Positions 23,901 to 36,953 are shown, counted from the first letter of the stretch. The stretch: DNA of 64,000 bases from Hemibagrus wyckioides (GCF_019097595.1 NC_080713.1:8172199-8236198); one strand, 5' to 3'. The notes: generated by a model not told the origin, from the letters alone. Translations and numbers: made by a program.

Positions 23901-24489
23901 TATTTTGACAGATTTTGTTACTCTGACTGGATCTTGTTAGAAGATATTCACAGATGTACATAATCTCAGTCGGTGCAATGTCATTGAATTCAATCATCCC
24001 TATAGAATGTGTGGATGTAATGTGTAATTTAAACCTGTCAGTGTGCACCAGCTCTTGGTGATGATTTATTTTATTTCATTTCACCTCCACAATTTCACTA
24101 TGTAATAAGCAGGCTCAGCTCAAGTTTCTTTCATGCAACATCCCTCCAGTGATTAATTGATAGAGTTCACCTTTTCGTCTGAACATGCCTGACTACAGTC
24201 AGCACCTGAATAAATATTCCATCTCGTCTAATCCTTACACAGGTTGTCAAGCCATTCCTCATCCCCTCAGACAATACAAATTTTTTGTTCTATGCCTACG
24301 TTGTGTAAATTTACATAGATCAAAAAATTGGGATTGTCTGTAGGGCATTGACGACAATCTGACAATAACCTGCTTAAGCTATGAAAAGCAGATATTAAGG
24401 ATTAACAGAGATAACATAAAAAAAAAAAAAAAAAAAAACACTGTGCTGACGTCTTCCCAATAATCAAATGAGTGCCATATGTCATTTAT
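23901..24489. other. No gene recognised
   Basis: Unique sequence followed by a poly-A run (24418-24439) next to the following SINE. Confidence 0.4.
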
Positions 24490-24780
24490 CCATCCATTTT
24501 CTGTACCGCTTATCCTACACAGGGTCTCAGGGAACCTGGAGTCTATCCCAGGGGACTCCACAAGGTGGAGGACACCCTGGGGTGGATGCCAACCCATCAA
24601 AGAGCATATCATACACACATTCACACACTACATACAATATAGAAATACCAATCAGCTACAACGGATGTCTTTGGACTGACGGAGGAAATCTGAGTACTTA
24701 AAGCTTAGAGAGAACATGTAAACTGGCAGGAATTGAACCCCCAACCCCAGTGGTGTGAGACAAATGTTCTAGCCATTAAC
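24490..24780 (-). repeat. AFC-like SINE (S3), minus orientation, near full length
   Basis: It opens with ccatccattttctgtaccgc, the reversed 3' end, and runs through cagggtctcagggaacctgg, tcccaggggactccac, cacacattcacacactacat and atgtctttggactgacggag. It closes with a reversed B-box (ggaattgaacccc) and head. Confidence 0.88.
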
Positions 24781-24949
24781 TTCTACCCTCTATCTCAGCA
24801 TTGAGACATAATTTGTTCATGTGAACCAACGCTAACCGGAAAGGATTTCCAATAGGAGATTTGCCAAGAATGTTTACCTTTAATGTATGCTGTCACATGT
24901 ACATTACAACACATGTATTTCTTTGCATATCCCAACTGGAAATTGGAGT

Positions 24950-25098
24950 CTGAGCACAGGGTCAGCCCTGATACAGCACCCCTGGAGCAGAGAGGGTTAA
25001 GGGCCCTGCTCAGCAATGGTAGCTTAGCAGTTTTAGGTCTTGAACCATGATCTTCTGAGCCTTCCAGAGCCTTAACCACTTGAACTACCACTGCCCCA
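24950..25098 (-). repeat. tRNA-headed SINE (family S2), minus orientation
   Basis: Contains the reverse of the S2 body: gggtcagccctgatacagca, cccctggagcagagaggg. The reversed head (cttgaaccatgatcttctga, then cttaaccacttgaactacca) follows. Confidence 0.78.
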
Positions 25099-26361
25099 TA
25101 ACCATAGCTTTCCTAATGTAGAATTAAGTCATATTTATAGTTGATAGTCTTAAATTGTTCATAATCTTATGAATTATGAAAGCTAGTTAATTAATTGGCC
25201 AGGATTAGCACCACTGTGATTGACAAGAGATATATGTCATTCCTCCCACCCAGACAGTACGGCCAATTTTTACTCCCTTGGCGCCAAGCCACAGACAGCT
25301 GTGACATTGTCGAGATTCAAATCAATTCCCTTGATGATAGAGCATCTCTTATTTGAGCCTCTCAGGAGTTCTTTTTTCAGACATTGCTCTGAGAATTCTG
25401 CACATCTGGTGAAGTATGAGCGCAGTTTTTTTATTTTTTTTTTAAACCTGGGAAGGTCCAGAGAACTAATCCACTATCCTCTTGGAAATGGTGGTCTGGG
25501 GTTCACTTCAATCAAATTGTGGTGTGCTCCAGTCTGCTCTCAATAGATCAACTTGTTCCTGCTTTACATTTTGTGATGGTGAAAGGGAAAAGATTGGTAT
25601 GGTCAAAAGAGAAGATGAAATGCCTTACTGATATACGAAACCAGACTTTCATACGACCGGACCGCTGTAATTAGCTTACCTTCATGGTTTGAAATGATAG
25701 CATTGCATCCCAAGACATCTTCTTCTTCAAGAACTGCTCCTTATTTTCAGTTATTCCTGCACAATGACATTCCATGCACCCAAAAAAAAGTGTTGTTTTT
25801 ACTGCTTGAGTATTGAGGTATTAACGGAACATAATCAAAAAATAGCAAACCTAAGTTTACCTCCTCCAAACATGCCCAGGTTCAGTCCTGAGTACAGGCT
25901 CAAGTATTCGAGTCAAATATGAAGACAGCTGTGTCATATTCAGTGAGTACAAACAATACAAAAGCTGTTAGGTGCAGAACTAGCTTTATAATTACTTTAC
26001 AAATTATTTTTTATATGTCTACAGGTCACATATCTAATCTGAAAATGTACTATTTTCCATTCAACTGACCGCTTCGATATATCAACAGTACATAAAGAAA
26101 AGCATTATAATCTCTGTGATTTATTGTGCTCTGTCAGAGCATCATAGTACTTTTTCGGCCTCACTTAAGAACGTATGACAGAGGGATTTGGGATGTGACA
26201 TCAGTCAGTGGGAAACAGTGAGATACTATATGTCAGAATGTTTTTCACCTCACTATCTTTTAATAAAATAGTCAAACAGAATTTCTGGGAGGTGATATAT
26301 AATCTGACAGTCGAGACATTTGGTAAAGAACTGGACAGGATGCCTAACTCTATATTTGGTA
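25099..26361. other. No gene recognised
   Basis: Unique sequence without recognisable genes. It ends at the TA that flanks the next Tc1-like element. Confidence 0.4.
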
Positions 26362-26528
26362 TACACACCAATCAGGCATAACATTATGACCACCTGCCTA
26401 ATTTTGTGTTGGTCCTCCTTTTGCTGCCAAAACACAAAAAACTGCGATGCACTGTGTATTCTGGCACCTTTCTCTCAGAACCAGCATTAACTTCTTCAGC
26501 AATCTGAGCAACAGTAGCTCATAATCAT

Positions 26529-26851
26529 GAATGAGTTAAATTCATGATTCATCAGGCTGAGACAGACGGAGATCCTGAAAAAGGACTTCAGGAGCCTGGT
26601 GGAGAAGGTTCACACCACATTGCCCATGACGAGGATTATCGTGTCAGGACCGCTTCCCACATTCCAGCGAGGAATTCAGTAGGCTATTTGCTTTTAATGA
26701 GTAGTTACAGTCTTGGTGTCAAGACCAGAAATTACCCTTTGTCGATAATTGGAATGTTTTCTGGGAGCGTCCTGGGCTCTACCGTTCTGATGGCCTGCAC
26801 CCAAGCAGAGCTGGAGCAGCAGTCTTCTCGGACAACATCGCCACCATCTGA
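26529..26851 (+). pseudogene. L2 ORF1 esterase-domain remnant
   Basis: Frames joined across shifts read EILKKDFRSLVEKVHTTLPM, then IIVSGPLPTFQRG. After a frameshift and an in-frame stop come WCQDQKLPFVDNWNVFWERP and SDGLHPSRAGA, ending at the TGA of 26849-26851. DGLHPS supplies the Asp and His of the catalytic triad of SGNH hydrolases, which are known in the first ORF of CR1/L2 LINEs. The domain start, with the catalytic serine, is missing because of the 5' truncation. Confidence 0.75.
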
Positions 26852-26958
26852 CTGGTCATACCTTAGATTACAATTATAATAGCTACTGTTCAACTCGCCA
26901 GACTAATACAAGTTCTCACATAGCTCATCCTATAGAAACTGTATCTGTTCCCCGAATA

Positions 26959-27823
26959 GTGAGATCAAGGGATAAATTCGTTAATAGCGCTGGAAATAAT
27001 CTAATCACAATTAAACCTGACAAAGGCCAAATAGGTAAAGAAAAACAATTTCTTAAGTTTGGGCTTCTCAACATTAGATCCCTTGCACCGAAAACAATTA
27101 TTGTTAATGAAATGATCTCAGATCATAGTTTCGACGCACTTTGTCTTACCAAAAACCTGGCTTAGACCAAATGAATACACTGGTCTGAATGAGTCTACTC
27201 CGTCAGGATATTCATATAAGCCTAAGCCCCGTCAGACAGGTCGTGGTGGTGGTGTCGCAACCATCTGTAACAATTCTTTTACCGTTACTCAGAAAACAGG
27301 ACCCAGGTTTAGCTCATTTGAAGTGCTTATCCTTAATGCTGCACTCACTGACATCCATAAAAAATCCCTACTATATCTTGCTCTGGCCACTGTGTATAGA
27401 CCCCCGGGGCCCTACACTGATTTTCTTAATGAGTTTGCACAATTACTCTCAGATCTTTTGATCAGTTTTGACAAAGTGTTAATCGTAGGAGACTTTAACA
27501 TTCACGTAGACGATGCTAATGATGCATTTGGACTCACATTTATAGATTTACTAAATTCTTTTGGGGTTAAAGAAAACATTAATAGACCAACTCATTGTTT
27601 TAATCCTACACTAGACTTAGTTATATCTCATGGAACTGATGTTACTGATATAGCCGTTCTACCTCAAAGCGATGACATCACAGACCATCACCTCTTAGTG
27701 TACACTCTACCTGTAGAACACATTAGACACGTCTCTCCACGTTATCAACTATTACTCCCGCCACTAAAGACAGATTCACAAGCAATCTGCCAGATCTGTC
27801 TCAACTTCTTACTAGACCCCTAA
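26959..27823 (+). pseudogene. L2 endonuclease domain (broken)
   Basis: Pieces of an apurinic-endonuclease-like domain are readable: FLKFGLLNIRSLAPK (the early Asn), CLTK where the family usually has the catalytic Glu (CLTET), then after shifts TVYRPPGPYTDFLNEF, VGDFNIHVDD and SDDITDHHLLVYTL. GDFN and the final Asp-His are intact. The first section is shifted out of frame at about 27160, and a stop lies at 27821-27823. Confidence 0.85.
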
Positions 27824-28041
27824 ATGCAGATGATCTAGATGAAGTAACCAACAGCATAGGCACTATTTTCACCAGCACACTAGACACTGTTGACCCCATC
27901 CGACTAATAAAGGTCAGAGATAAAACACCTCTACCATGGTATAATAGTCATACTCACGCCCTCAAGAGAGCAACCCGTAACCTCAAGCGAAAGTGGAGAA
28001 AAACCAAATTAGAAGTTTTTAGAATTGCATTCAAAGACAGT

Positions 28042-29831
28042 TTGTCCAGCTATAGACAGGCTCTAAAAGCTGCTAGGGCTGAGCATCTGAGCAAACTGAT
28101 AGAAATAAACCAAAAGAATCTCAGATTCTTATTCAGTACAGTGGCTGGACTAATAAAACATCAGATTTCTGGAGAGAGTATTTCAGCACAGTTTAGTAGT
28201 GAGGACTTTATGAATTTCTTAACTGAAAAAATTGATAGTATCAGGAACAAAATATTGGATGTTCAACCTTTGACAGCATCCGGCGATCCAGACCAATCTA
28301 AAGCTCCACATTTAAAGCTACAAAGCTTCACCAGTATAGGGCAGGAAGAGCTATTTAAACTTATCACCATGGCTAAATCAACAACGTGTTTGTTGGATCC
28401 AATTCCAACTAGATTGCTGAAAGAAGTGATACATGCAGCTGGAGAGCCTCTTCTCAATATTATTAATTCCTCGTTACATCTAGGTCATGTCCCAAAATCT
28501 CTCAAGTTAGCAGCTATTAAGCCTCTTCTTAAGAAACTGAAACTAGACCCTAATGAAATATCAAATTACAGACCGATTTCAAACCTTCTGATCATATCAA
28601 GAATACTAGAAAAAGTGGTGTCAGCTCAATTATGCTGCTTCCTACAGGAAAACAATATCCTTGAAGAATTTCAGTCAGGTTTCAGGCCCCATCATAGTAC
28701 AGAAACTGCACTAGTTAAAATCACTAATGACTTGTTTTTAGCTTCGGACCAAGGCTGCATCTCGATTTTAGTCCTGCTTGATCTTAGTGCTGAGTTCGAC
28801 ACTATAGGTCATAACATTCTCGTAGATCACTTACAAAATCACATAGGTATGCAGGGACAGGCATTAAAATGGTTTAGATCCTACCAGTCTGATCGATATC
28901 ACTTTGTAGATTTAAATGGAGAACTGTCCAGTGTAGTGCCAGTGAAATACGGGGTCCCACAAGGATCAGTTTTAGGACCTCTGCTTTTCTCGGTATACAT
29001 GCTTCCATTGGGTAACATCATTAGAAGGTATGAGATCAGTTTCCATTGTTATGCGTTAATGCGTTATGTGTTAAAGATATTAAAGATTGGATGACCGATA
29101 ATTTTCTATTACTAAATTCTGATAAGACAGAGATATTACTTATTGGTCCAAAAACAAGTACACAGAAGCTCTCGCAATTCAGTTTGCATTTAGAAGGATG
29201 TACTATTACTACTAGCTCAACAGTGAAAGACCTGGGCGTAATATTAGACAGCAACTTGTCCTTTGAAAATCATATTTCCAATATTACAAAAAAAGCCTTC
29301 TTCCATCTTAGAAATATTGCCAAGCTTAGGAACATTTTATCTGTATCTGATGCAGAAAAGTTAGTTCATGCATTCATGACCTCCAGACTGGACTACTGTA
29401 ATGCATTGCTAGGTGGTTGTCCTGCATCTTCAATAAACAAGCTACAGTTAGTCCAGAATGCAGCCGCCAGTGTTCTTACCAGGTCAAGAAAATATGATCA
29501 TATAACCCCAATATTATCCTCCCTGCACTGGCTACCTGTTAAACTTAGAATTGACTATAAATTAGCACTACTTACGTTCAAGGCTCTAAAAGGTTAAGCT
29601 CCCATGTATCTAGCCAGTCTTCTAACACGTTACAATCCACCACTCTCTTTAAGATCACAAAACTCCGGACTTCTGGTAGTTCCCAGAATATCCACAAAAG
29701 GGGGTAGAGCATTTTTGTATTTCGCTCCTATACTTTGGAATAGTCTTCCTGACAGTGTTTGGGGCTCAGACACAGTCTCCCAGTTTAAACCTAGACTAAA
29801 GACTTATCTCTTTAGCCTGGCATACATTTAA
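28042..29831 (+). pseudogene. L2 reverse transcriptase and C-terminal region (broken)
   Basis: The open frame 28042-29094 holds fingers and palm motifs: [54 protein letters not shown] (motif A, with Asp kept) and [19 protein letters not shown] (motif B). Motif C should follow as HCYADD, but after HCYA (29044-29055) the sequence jumps to [20 protein letters not shown] in another frame, so the catalytic YADD and some tens of residues are gone. The rest (29046-29597 and, after one stop, 29604-29831) carries the normal C-terminal blocks: SRLDYCNALLGG, LQLVQNAAASVLTR, LHWLPVKLRIDYKLALLTFK, PILWNSLPDSV. Confidence 0.9.
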
Positions 29832-30418
29832 CACATCCCATAACCTTGTGCTCCAGTACATCTGATTAAATGGACATTATCATCTAGTGCTGCTAATATT
29901 ATGAGCAGCAGCTATGCTAATTCTGTTCCACTTGTTTCCCTTCTTCTACCCATCCCGAGGCATACAGAGACTGTGCCGGCCCCAGTGGCATCCGGAGATG
30001 GACCAGCTCCAGCCGGGTTCTGCTTTGTGAGGATCGGGGTATTCAAAGCAACGCTGCCAACCTTATGTAGACAACAACAACCTCCTTATTAATTTACACA
30101 ACATTCTTCACATGCTGTATCGGCATCACACAATTGACTACACATAAATGCACAATATAATCACACTCTCCGCTGTCACCCAAATGAGGATGGGTTCCAT
30201 TTTTAGTCTTGTTCCTCTCCAGGTTTCTTCCTCATACCATCTAAGGGAGTTTTTCCTTGCCTCAGTCACCTCAGGCTTGCTCACTTGGGATAACATCTAG
30301 GATTGTTTGTCTGTTTATGTTTGTTGTTTTCTTATGTTGTTTCTTATGTAAAGCTGCTTTGAGACAATGCTCTTTGTTAAGCGCTATACAAATAAAATTG
30401 AATTGAATTGAATTGAAT
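29832..30418 (+). other. L2 LINE 3' UTR and tail
   Basis: No frame remains open. The end carries the conserved L2-type stretch (ggagtttttccttgcctcag, aaagctgctttgagacaatg) and a short (GAATT)n repeat at about 30396-30418, the usual site of tail slippage. Confidence 0.85.
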
Positions 30419-30467
30419 TAATCAGTGTTATTCAGTCAGTGTTCATAATGTTATGCCTGATCAGTGT

Positions 30468-30916
30468 ATATTCATAGCAAAGAAATGTACAGTCTCTTGA
30501 TCAGTGGAAACCAGCAAAGACCTCCAACATTCAAGAATCAGTCTTTAAAGACCTACGTCCTTCTGAAACCCTTAAACTAGCGCTTAAAAAAAAAAAATCA
30601 AACTTAAAATATATAATTAAATAAATAGTCTGTGTATTTCTTGCTGTATTACCTCCCTACAGAGTATTGGTATTCCTAGTTCATGGACCAGTATCGGTCA
30701 CAAACACAGACACTTAGGGAGTGGATGCAAATGCAGGTTGCTATAATCAGGCACAGCAAACAAGCTAACAGGCAAAAAGCCCAAAACAGGCACAGTCAAT
30801 GAAGGTACTAACTAGTTCCAAACAGGATAGACAAAAACCAGGTCAAGAGCAGAAAATACAATCAGTCAGAACCCAGGTAAACATCAAGGACACAAGTGAA
30901 CTGAACATTGTTGCTG
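30468..30916. repeat. Possible LTR-like remnant, otherwise unique
   Basis: 30690-30900 is purine-rich and has the caggcaaaaagcccaaaac, aaccaggtcaagagc texture of a reversed fish LTR flank. No ends are definable. Confidence 0.2.
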
Positions 30917-31083
30917 TTGCTGCCCTTCGGATGACCCCAGTTCAGAGTTGCCACAGTGGACCATCCAAACCACATATTTGATTTAGGCACATGTTTTACC
31001 CCGGATGCCCTTCCTGATGCAACCCTCCCATTTTATCCGGGATCGGAAGCAGTAAAATCATCAGTTGGTTCCCTGCTCAGGCG
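30917..31083 (-). repeat. RTE-tailed SINE (family S4), minus orientation
   Basis: Shares ggatgcccttcctgatgcaa, ccctcccattttatccggg and a terminal ttccctgctcagg with the copies at 4349 and 59228. The tail side reads gttgctgcccttcgg (reversed). Confidence 0.75.
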
Positions 31084-32273
31084 TTGATATAAACATATAC
31101 TTCACAAATAGAAAACTGCAACAAAACAGTGCTAAGAGAACATATAAGTAAGCATAATCTGATGGATGGTGAGTGGGAATGAGGGAGTACAGGTGGTTGC
31201 TGGGATTCCAGGGCAGCCATGTTTATACAGTAGGCTGTGTTGCAGTCCATGAGGTCGAGGATGTTACTGTATAAATGCATTCATTAATAGAGACTTGGAA
31301 GCACATCTGTCGCTCTGGATAAGGAAGTCTCCCAAATACCATACATGTAAATCTGTTTCAACAAATTTTGAACGCGACATTATGACTGGAAAAGTGTTTA
31401 CAATTAAAAATAAAACAAGAGCATAGCTTTAATGAGAATATGGAATCCTTTATAACGAGCCGATGATCATCTGTCCAGCCTAGCTGCATGACCATTATTG
31501 AATTAGAAGGAGTTTTTTTTTCTCATTAGTTATTGCACTAATTATACTTTATTTTATTTTTTTTATAACACATCAGTATTAACTATTATTATTGTTAGTG
31601 TTATTATTACTATTGCTTTGTTCCCCAACACAAATAGTGACAAGTGTCCTTAGAAACATTAAAAAAATAATGATAATAATGTAAAAGTTATGTGTCACAG
31701 TCTTTAATAAACTGTGCTGTTTGCTTTGCCTTGTATTTAAATATCTTTGAGTCATATCTTTTTATTATTTTCATGAACTTCTTTTCGTCTTTCGCTACTT
31801 TTCTTATTATATTTATTCATCTACTGTTATTTTCTTATTAATATCTTTTTATATTAGTTTCCTTCCTCATAATGAACATCTTTTTATATTAGTTTTCTTC
31901 CCCACCATGATCTGCTTCATGATATAAAAATACAGTTGATGATAGTAATGATGATGATGACGAAGACGATAATGATGAAAATGTACATCACGTCTTTATC
32001 CCCCCCCCTACACACACAGCCTCCCTTTTATTACAATTTTCTTTTTAATGAACAACTGTGATATTGAAGACAATATAGTTATCTGAAAAGTAGCAACTCT
32101 TGATATCACCAGAAATAATCTTTTCTGTTTAAATGCTCTATATTATTTGGAGCGCAAAGATTTTTTAGGCATTAGCATACATTTTTCTGAAGTATGTTTT
32201 TACACACACAAGAAATTTGGTACCAGCTTTCGGTAAACCCTCAAATGTACAGATATAATATAACTACACTATA
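31084..32273. other. No gene recognised
   Basis: AT-rich unique sequence. A short local duplication of atctttttatattagttt lies at about 31843-31897. No domain seen. Confidence 0.4.
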
Positions 32274-32822
<549 letters not shown>

Positions 32823-32824
32823 TA

Positions 32825-33149
32825 CATTTAATTTATAAACAATGCTACACAGTAAAAATTAGATAAAGTCCACAGTATACAGTTGAGACAGGTTAGAAAT
32901 GTATATAAAGTGTGACAGTAGTGTATAGCAATAGTGTGTATAACATTTACTTCTAAATAAAGAGTGTGAAAGCCACATTATTAAATCAAACAGTTATTGA
33001 TGGTATAGTTACAGTTAAGGACTAATATATTTAAGAGACCACACCGGACACCACCTCTGGAGTCCAAATCACCAGACATTTAACCTGTTACCAGTCACAA
33101 TGTGAGACACAGAAACTCTCACACAAACACTCAGTCACTTGTGAAGTAC
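32825..33149. other. No gene recognised
   Basis: AT-rich unique sequence. Confidence 0.4.
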
Positions 33150-33400
33150 ATACTTATGTTCTGACAATACCAGGCCTTTGTTTGCATGTTTGCTGTCCCG
33201 GTTTAACATTATTTCTGCCTATATATAGTTTCTTATGTTTTCATCTATCTCTGTATATCCTGTGTGCTGATCGTCTATCCTGTGTCTGTTCTGTTGACTT
33301 GTTTGAGTTTACTTTGAGTTTCGGATTGTTTGCTGCAACTTTATTAAAGCTGCCTTACCTGTGCTTGCATCTGTCTCAGCCTTCAGTATTAGCAATAATC
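33150..33400 (+). repeat. Possible LTR-like fragment
   Basis: A TATA-like cctatatatag (33218-33228) is followed about 115 bp on by ttattaaagctgccttacct and tgcatctgtctcagcc, resembling the promoter-to-polyA part of fish LTRs. No ends or target duplication are seen. Confidence 0.3.
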
Positions 33401-33537
33401 TCCAATATAGACTCTGATGCTTATATCAGTGCTTGCCTTCTTTTCATTAGAATATTGCATTAGTAAATAAAATAAATAGTCTGTTAATCAGTTATTTTTT
33501 CTTAATCTTTTGAGTGGCTCTTGCTTTTGTTACATTA

Positions 33538-33539
33538 GG

Positions 33540-33635
<96 letters not shown>

Positions 33636-33647
33636 TCCTTCTTCCTT

Positions 33648-33678
<31 letters not shown>

Positions 33679-33680
33679 AT
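33538..33680. repeat. (TTTC)n microsatellite
   Basis: Long tetranucleotide run with a few interruptions near 33637-33653. Confidence 0.98.
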
Positions 33681-35515
33681 TTTGCCTGAAAAATTTAAAT
33701 GACAAAAGAATCTTAGAAGAGTGAAGGAAACTCACAAAATAGAAAAAGAAGTAAAGAAATTATTGAAGAATTTGTGAAGAAGGAAAGAATTTTTTCTTCT
33801 TTCACATTTTCACTCCTCTGACCTTCTTGGTCTCTCTCTCTCTATCTCACTCTTTTTGTCTCTCTCTCCCTTTTCATGTGTTGACACAAAAGGATTCTTT
33901 CTCTTGTTCTTTCGCTCATTTTGTCCTTTGCTGTAGTTTTCTTATGTCTTACCTGTCAACCATAATATAAAACGAGTTCTATGCGAGTGTGTGTGTGTGT
34001 TTAAAAGCCCGAACCTGAAGACTGTAGCCTCAGATATCAATGGTGTCTTTGTTGGTTCCTTCCATCATGTGCACTGAATCTTCTCTGTGTCAGCAAACAT
34101 CAACTCACACCCATGCCTTCTGACCCCAGAATCTGAACTCAAGAAATTATTTATCTACTGATGACCCAACAACTGACCTGAGCTTTAAACACAATGGTCT
34201 TAATTAGCTCATCATGTTTTTTTCTAACAAAAAAGTAGTAAAGATCTGAGGATTTTGCTAAAAATAAATAATAATTCTAGCAATGCAAAGACCTCACCCA
34301 TGTCATCATCATCACCAACATTTTTCCCCCGAAGCACTACTGAGGAGACGTAATTCCTTTAGAAAACCATTTACATAATCTACAAAATTCTAAAAATCAC
34401 TGTGAAATACTGACACAGTGTATTTATTCCTCATATACAGTATATTTCATGTGTACCAAAATATAACATTTTATTTTAAATCCTTGGCTCTTAATGTGCC
34501 AAAATATCTATATAATTACAGCCCTGTACCCTCTACATGTTGTATTCATTATTCATTCAAGCATTTTGCATTGTTTGCCTTTTTGTTCCTCAGTGGTATG
34601 AAATGGAAGGACTTCTGCTTGGTACATGGCTGTAATATGGCTTATTATTATTCATTTTAAACATTAGTCACAGGTTTTATTCTGACTATACAGTGACAAA
34701 AACTTATTTAGGCTCTCTTGCAACTTGACAGCTTGGTGATGGTGACACCAGAAATCAGTGTACCATGAAAACATTGTCAAGTTACAAATATACAGCCTGC
34801 CTCCTGAGCTGTGACCTGATTGGTGATGATTGATGATGATGTCATTGCTTGATGACACCCAGTTTCCTTTACGGTAAAATGTTGCTTCTGGAAGTGACAA
34901 AAATTAAGAAGAAAAACACCCTTTAAACCCAAGAATATTCACAGTAAAATATGCATCACCAAGTGTTTTATTCCTCAGCATTTTGCCAATAATGACCATT
35001 TTCACTTTATAAATGAAGGACACATCATGAGATTTAGCCATCTGTGTGGTCTTAAGATTTGTATATTTGCATACAATTGTTTATATAGATGCTTGTTGTT
35101 CTTTCAGTTGTTTGGAAAGGTCAACTTGTAGAGGTCAACTGTTTTTTTTTGGCTGAGTTGTTTGGATTTGCCCAAGGCATCAAGGGCAAAAAGTCACTGG
35201 CTTCAAAACCTCATGCTATCAATTTCAGGAAGCTGGAATCCAAACTGTTTAAAGAGACAGTGAACTTGAAACTAGCGAATGAAAGGCGAAATAAATCTGT
35301 CTGTCACCAAATGTTAAAAAAGTTCTGACCTCTGATGTGTGTGAAGTAGGTCAATAATCTGACTGAAAAGCGAAAAGACATGTTTGGTCATTTGAAATGT
35401 GTAACATAAGTTATGAAAAACGGAGACAGAATGTTTTTAGCTTACAGTAGGTGTAAACATTTGTCTCATTGTCAGCTGCGGATCATCCGCCATTCAAGTC
35501 CCTGTGAATTATCTG
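33681..35515. other. No gene recognised
   Basis: Unique AT-rich sequence with short pyrimidine-rich parts. No domain recognised. Confidence 0.4.
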
Positions 35516-35667
35516 GTGCTATAGAAATAATAATGTATTCCAATGATCAGTCCATAGAATTAGTGAACCCGTGATTCAAATTAGGAGTTCACTTCAAATC
35601 AGAGCTGCTGTTACAGAAAATGAATCACCATCGGACCATTTTTGAGAATTCATCAACACTGTTATAT
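35516..35667. repeat. Interspersed repeat, copy 1 (pair with 57.3 kb)
   Basis: cagagctgctgttacagaaa, then atgaatcacc and ttgagaattcatc recur in the same order at 57330-57490. Class unknown. Confidence 0.45.
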
Positions 35668-36447
35668 AACTAAATGTAATGGAGCATTTTACTACTCAGT
35701 GTGCAAGCCAGTGAATTCAGCTCTAGACTGAGCGCCACTTGTGTGAGCTTCCTTTCAGCAGGAAAAGGTCGTGACTCCAATATCATACAGAGTCTTTATG
35801 TGGGAAAGCTGTTAGTCTGAGACGCAGGAAGGTGTGTGTGTGTGTGTCTGTCTGTCTGTGTGTGTGTGTGTGTGTGTGTGTACAAATGCAGCACAGCTTG
35901 ATGGACAGAGTTTATCAAATGTCACCCTGTCATTTCACAGTGTGACAGCAAAGCAGTGAGAGTTGGAAGAACAAAACAAAAAGGCGATCAAAAAGATGGC
36001 ATAGTGCTCAGAGCTACAGATAATGTTCGGGTTTGACCTGACTTCTTCTTATCAATGTCATGACAGCGCATAAATAGAAACAGCCGCAGAACCATATAAT
36101 GGAAACAGACATACTGCAACATTATGGAGTTGTTTTATAGTCTTTCATCATGTTCAGGGTCTCGGAAAATGATTCACTGTAAAGTAAACTTTATAGAAAT
36201 ACACAAACTATTTCAATCGTTAGACAACTATCTACATCATTATTTTGGGCAACAAAACAGCTTTTATCTTAGGGCTAATTATTTTCCTAACTTTTCTATC
36301 ACACTGCGGGGAAATTCTCAAATCTGACTTGTCAGAAGCTGTTGATTAAAATGTTAATATATATTAATTTCTAATAGCAGCAGCGCTAATATCAGAGATG
36401 ATTCAATATAATTCATTTCAGGTTTATATTAATGTGCTCATTTTAAT
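35668..36447. other. No gene; contains a (GT)n microsatellite
   Basis: A GT run with GTCT interruptions spans 35829-35881. The rest is unique. Confidence 0.6.
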
Positions 36448-36953
36448 CAGGGGTCCAAGCACAGAAGGTTCTGGAGCCCTATGGGGTTTTTTTTTTACAT
36501 ATTTGGTGGCTCTTCAGGATAGTGGAAACTTCAAATCTAAAACATTTGTAATAATATGGATGAACTGATGCTGATCAATTTTTATGTGGCGGTGTGTATG
36601 CAGAGTTGTGGTGTGGAAATACATGGGGAATTGGACCATTTCTGTTACCTGTTTTTCATGAACCAAGTCCTATTAAGCTGAAATTTGGACTGCTGCAAAT
36701 TTCAGCAGGTATGTTATGTTCCTTTAGGGAGACAACCAGGGGCGAGCTTTAATGTCCATTGAATAACTTAAAAAACATCGCCACCTTCAGCCAATCAGTT
36801 TTCAACAGATATTTCCTACAATTAACATTCTCATTATTCACACAAAGCTCGATAAACACCTACAGGATCGTTACTGTGCTGTATCTTTATTGCATGTAAT
36901 TTGGTTAGACCTGGGCACTGGGAAGAGATTTGCTGAAGGTGCTTGGACCCCTG
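36448..36953. mobile_element. MITE with perfect 15-bp terminal inverted repeats
   Basis: The left end CAGGGGTCCAAGCAC (36448-36462) has its exact reverse complement at 36939-36953. The 506-bp interior is non-coding. TAAT flanks both sides (36444-36447 and 36954-36957), a possible 4-bp duplication; the 8-bp flanks expected of a hAT do not match. The superfamily is therefore unresolved. Confidence 0.82.

Larger units (their letters stand above)
26528..30418 (+). mobile_element. L2-clade LINE, 5'-truncated and decayed
   Basis: A non-LTR retrotransposon of about 3.9 kb. In order it carries a remnant of an SGNH-type esterase ORF, an AP-endonuclease domain, a reverse transcriptase and the family C-terminal region. 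A 3' UTR follows, ending in ctgctttgagacaatgctc, agcgctatacaaataaaatt and a (GAATT)n tail. The motif set ([35 protein letters not shown]) is that of L2/CR1-type fish LINEs. It is inserted in a Tc1 relic, with taatca on both sides (26522-26527 and 30419-30424) as the likely target duplication. Stops, frameshifts and a deletion over the active site make it inactive. Confidence 0.9.
26364..30466 (-). mobile_element. Tc1-like deletion derivative split by an L2 LINE
   Basis: The left piece (26364-26521) begins with a terminal repeat (atcaggcataacattatgac) and reads as the reverse complement of the element at 32274-32822. The right piece (about 30425-30466) ends in aatgttatgcctgatcagtg followed by TA. 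A TA also precedes the left end (26362-26363). Everything between belongs to a LINE. The two Tc1 pieces together are only about 200 bp, so the host copy was probably already internally deleted before the LINE arrived. Confidence 0.85.

Noticed and set aside
33514..33702. Repetitive Phe/Leu/Ser frame
   Set aside because: Translation of the (TTTC)n microsatellite.
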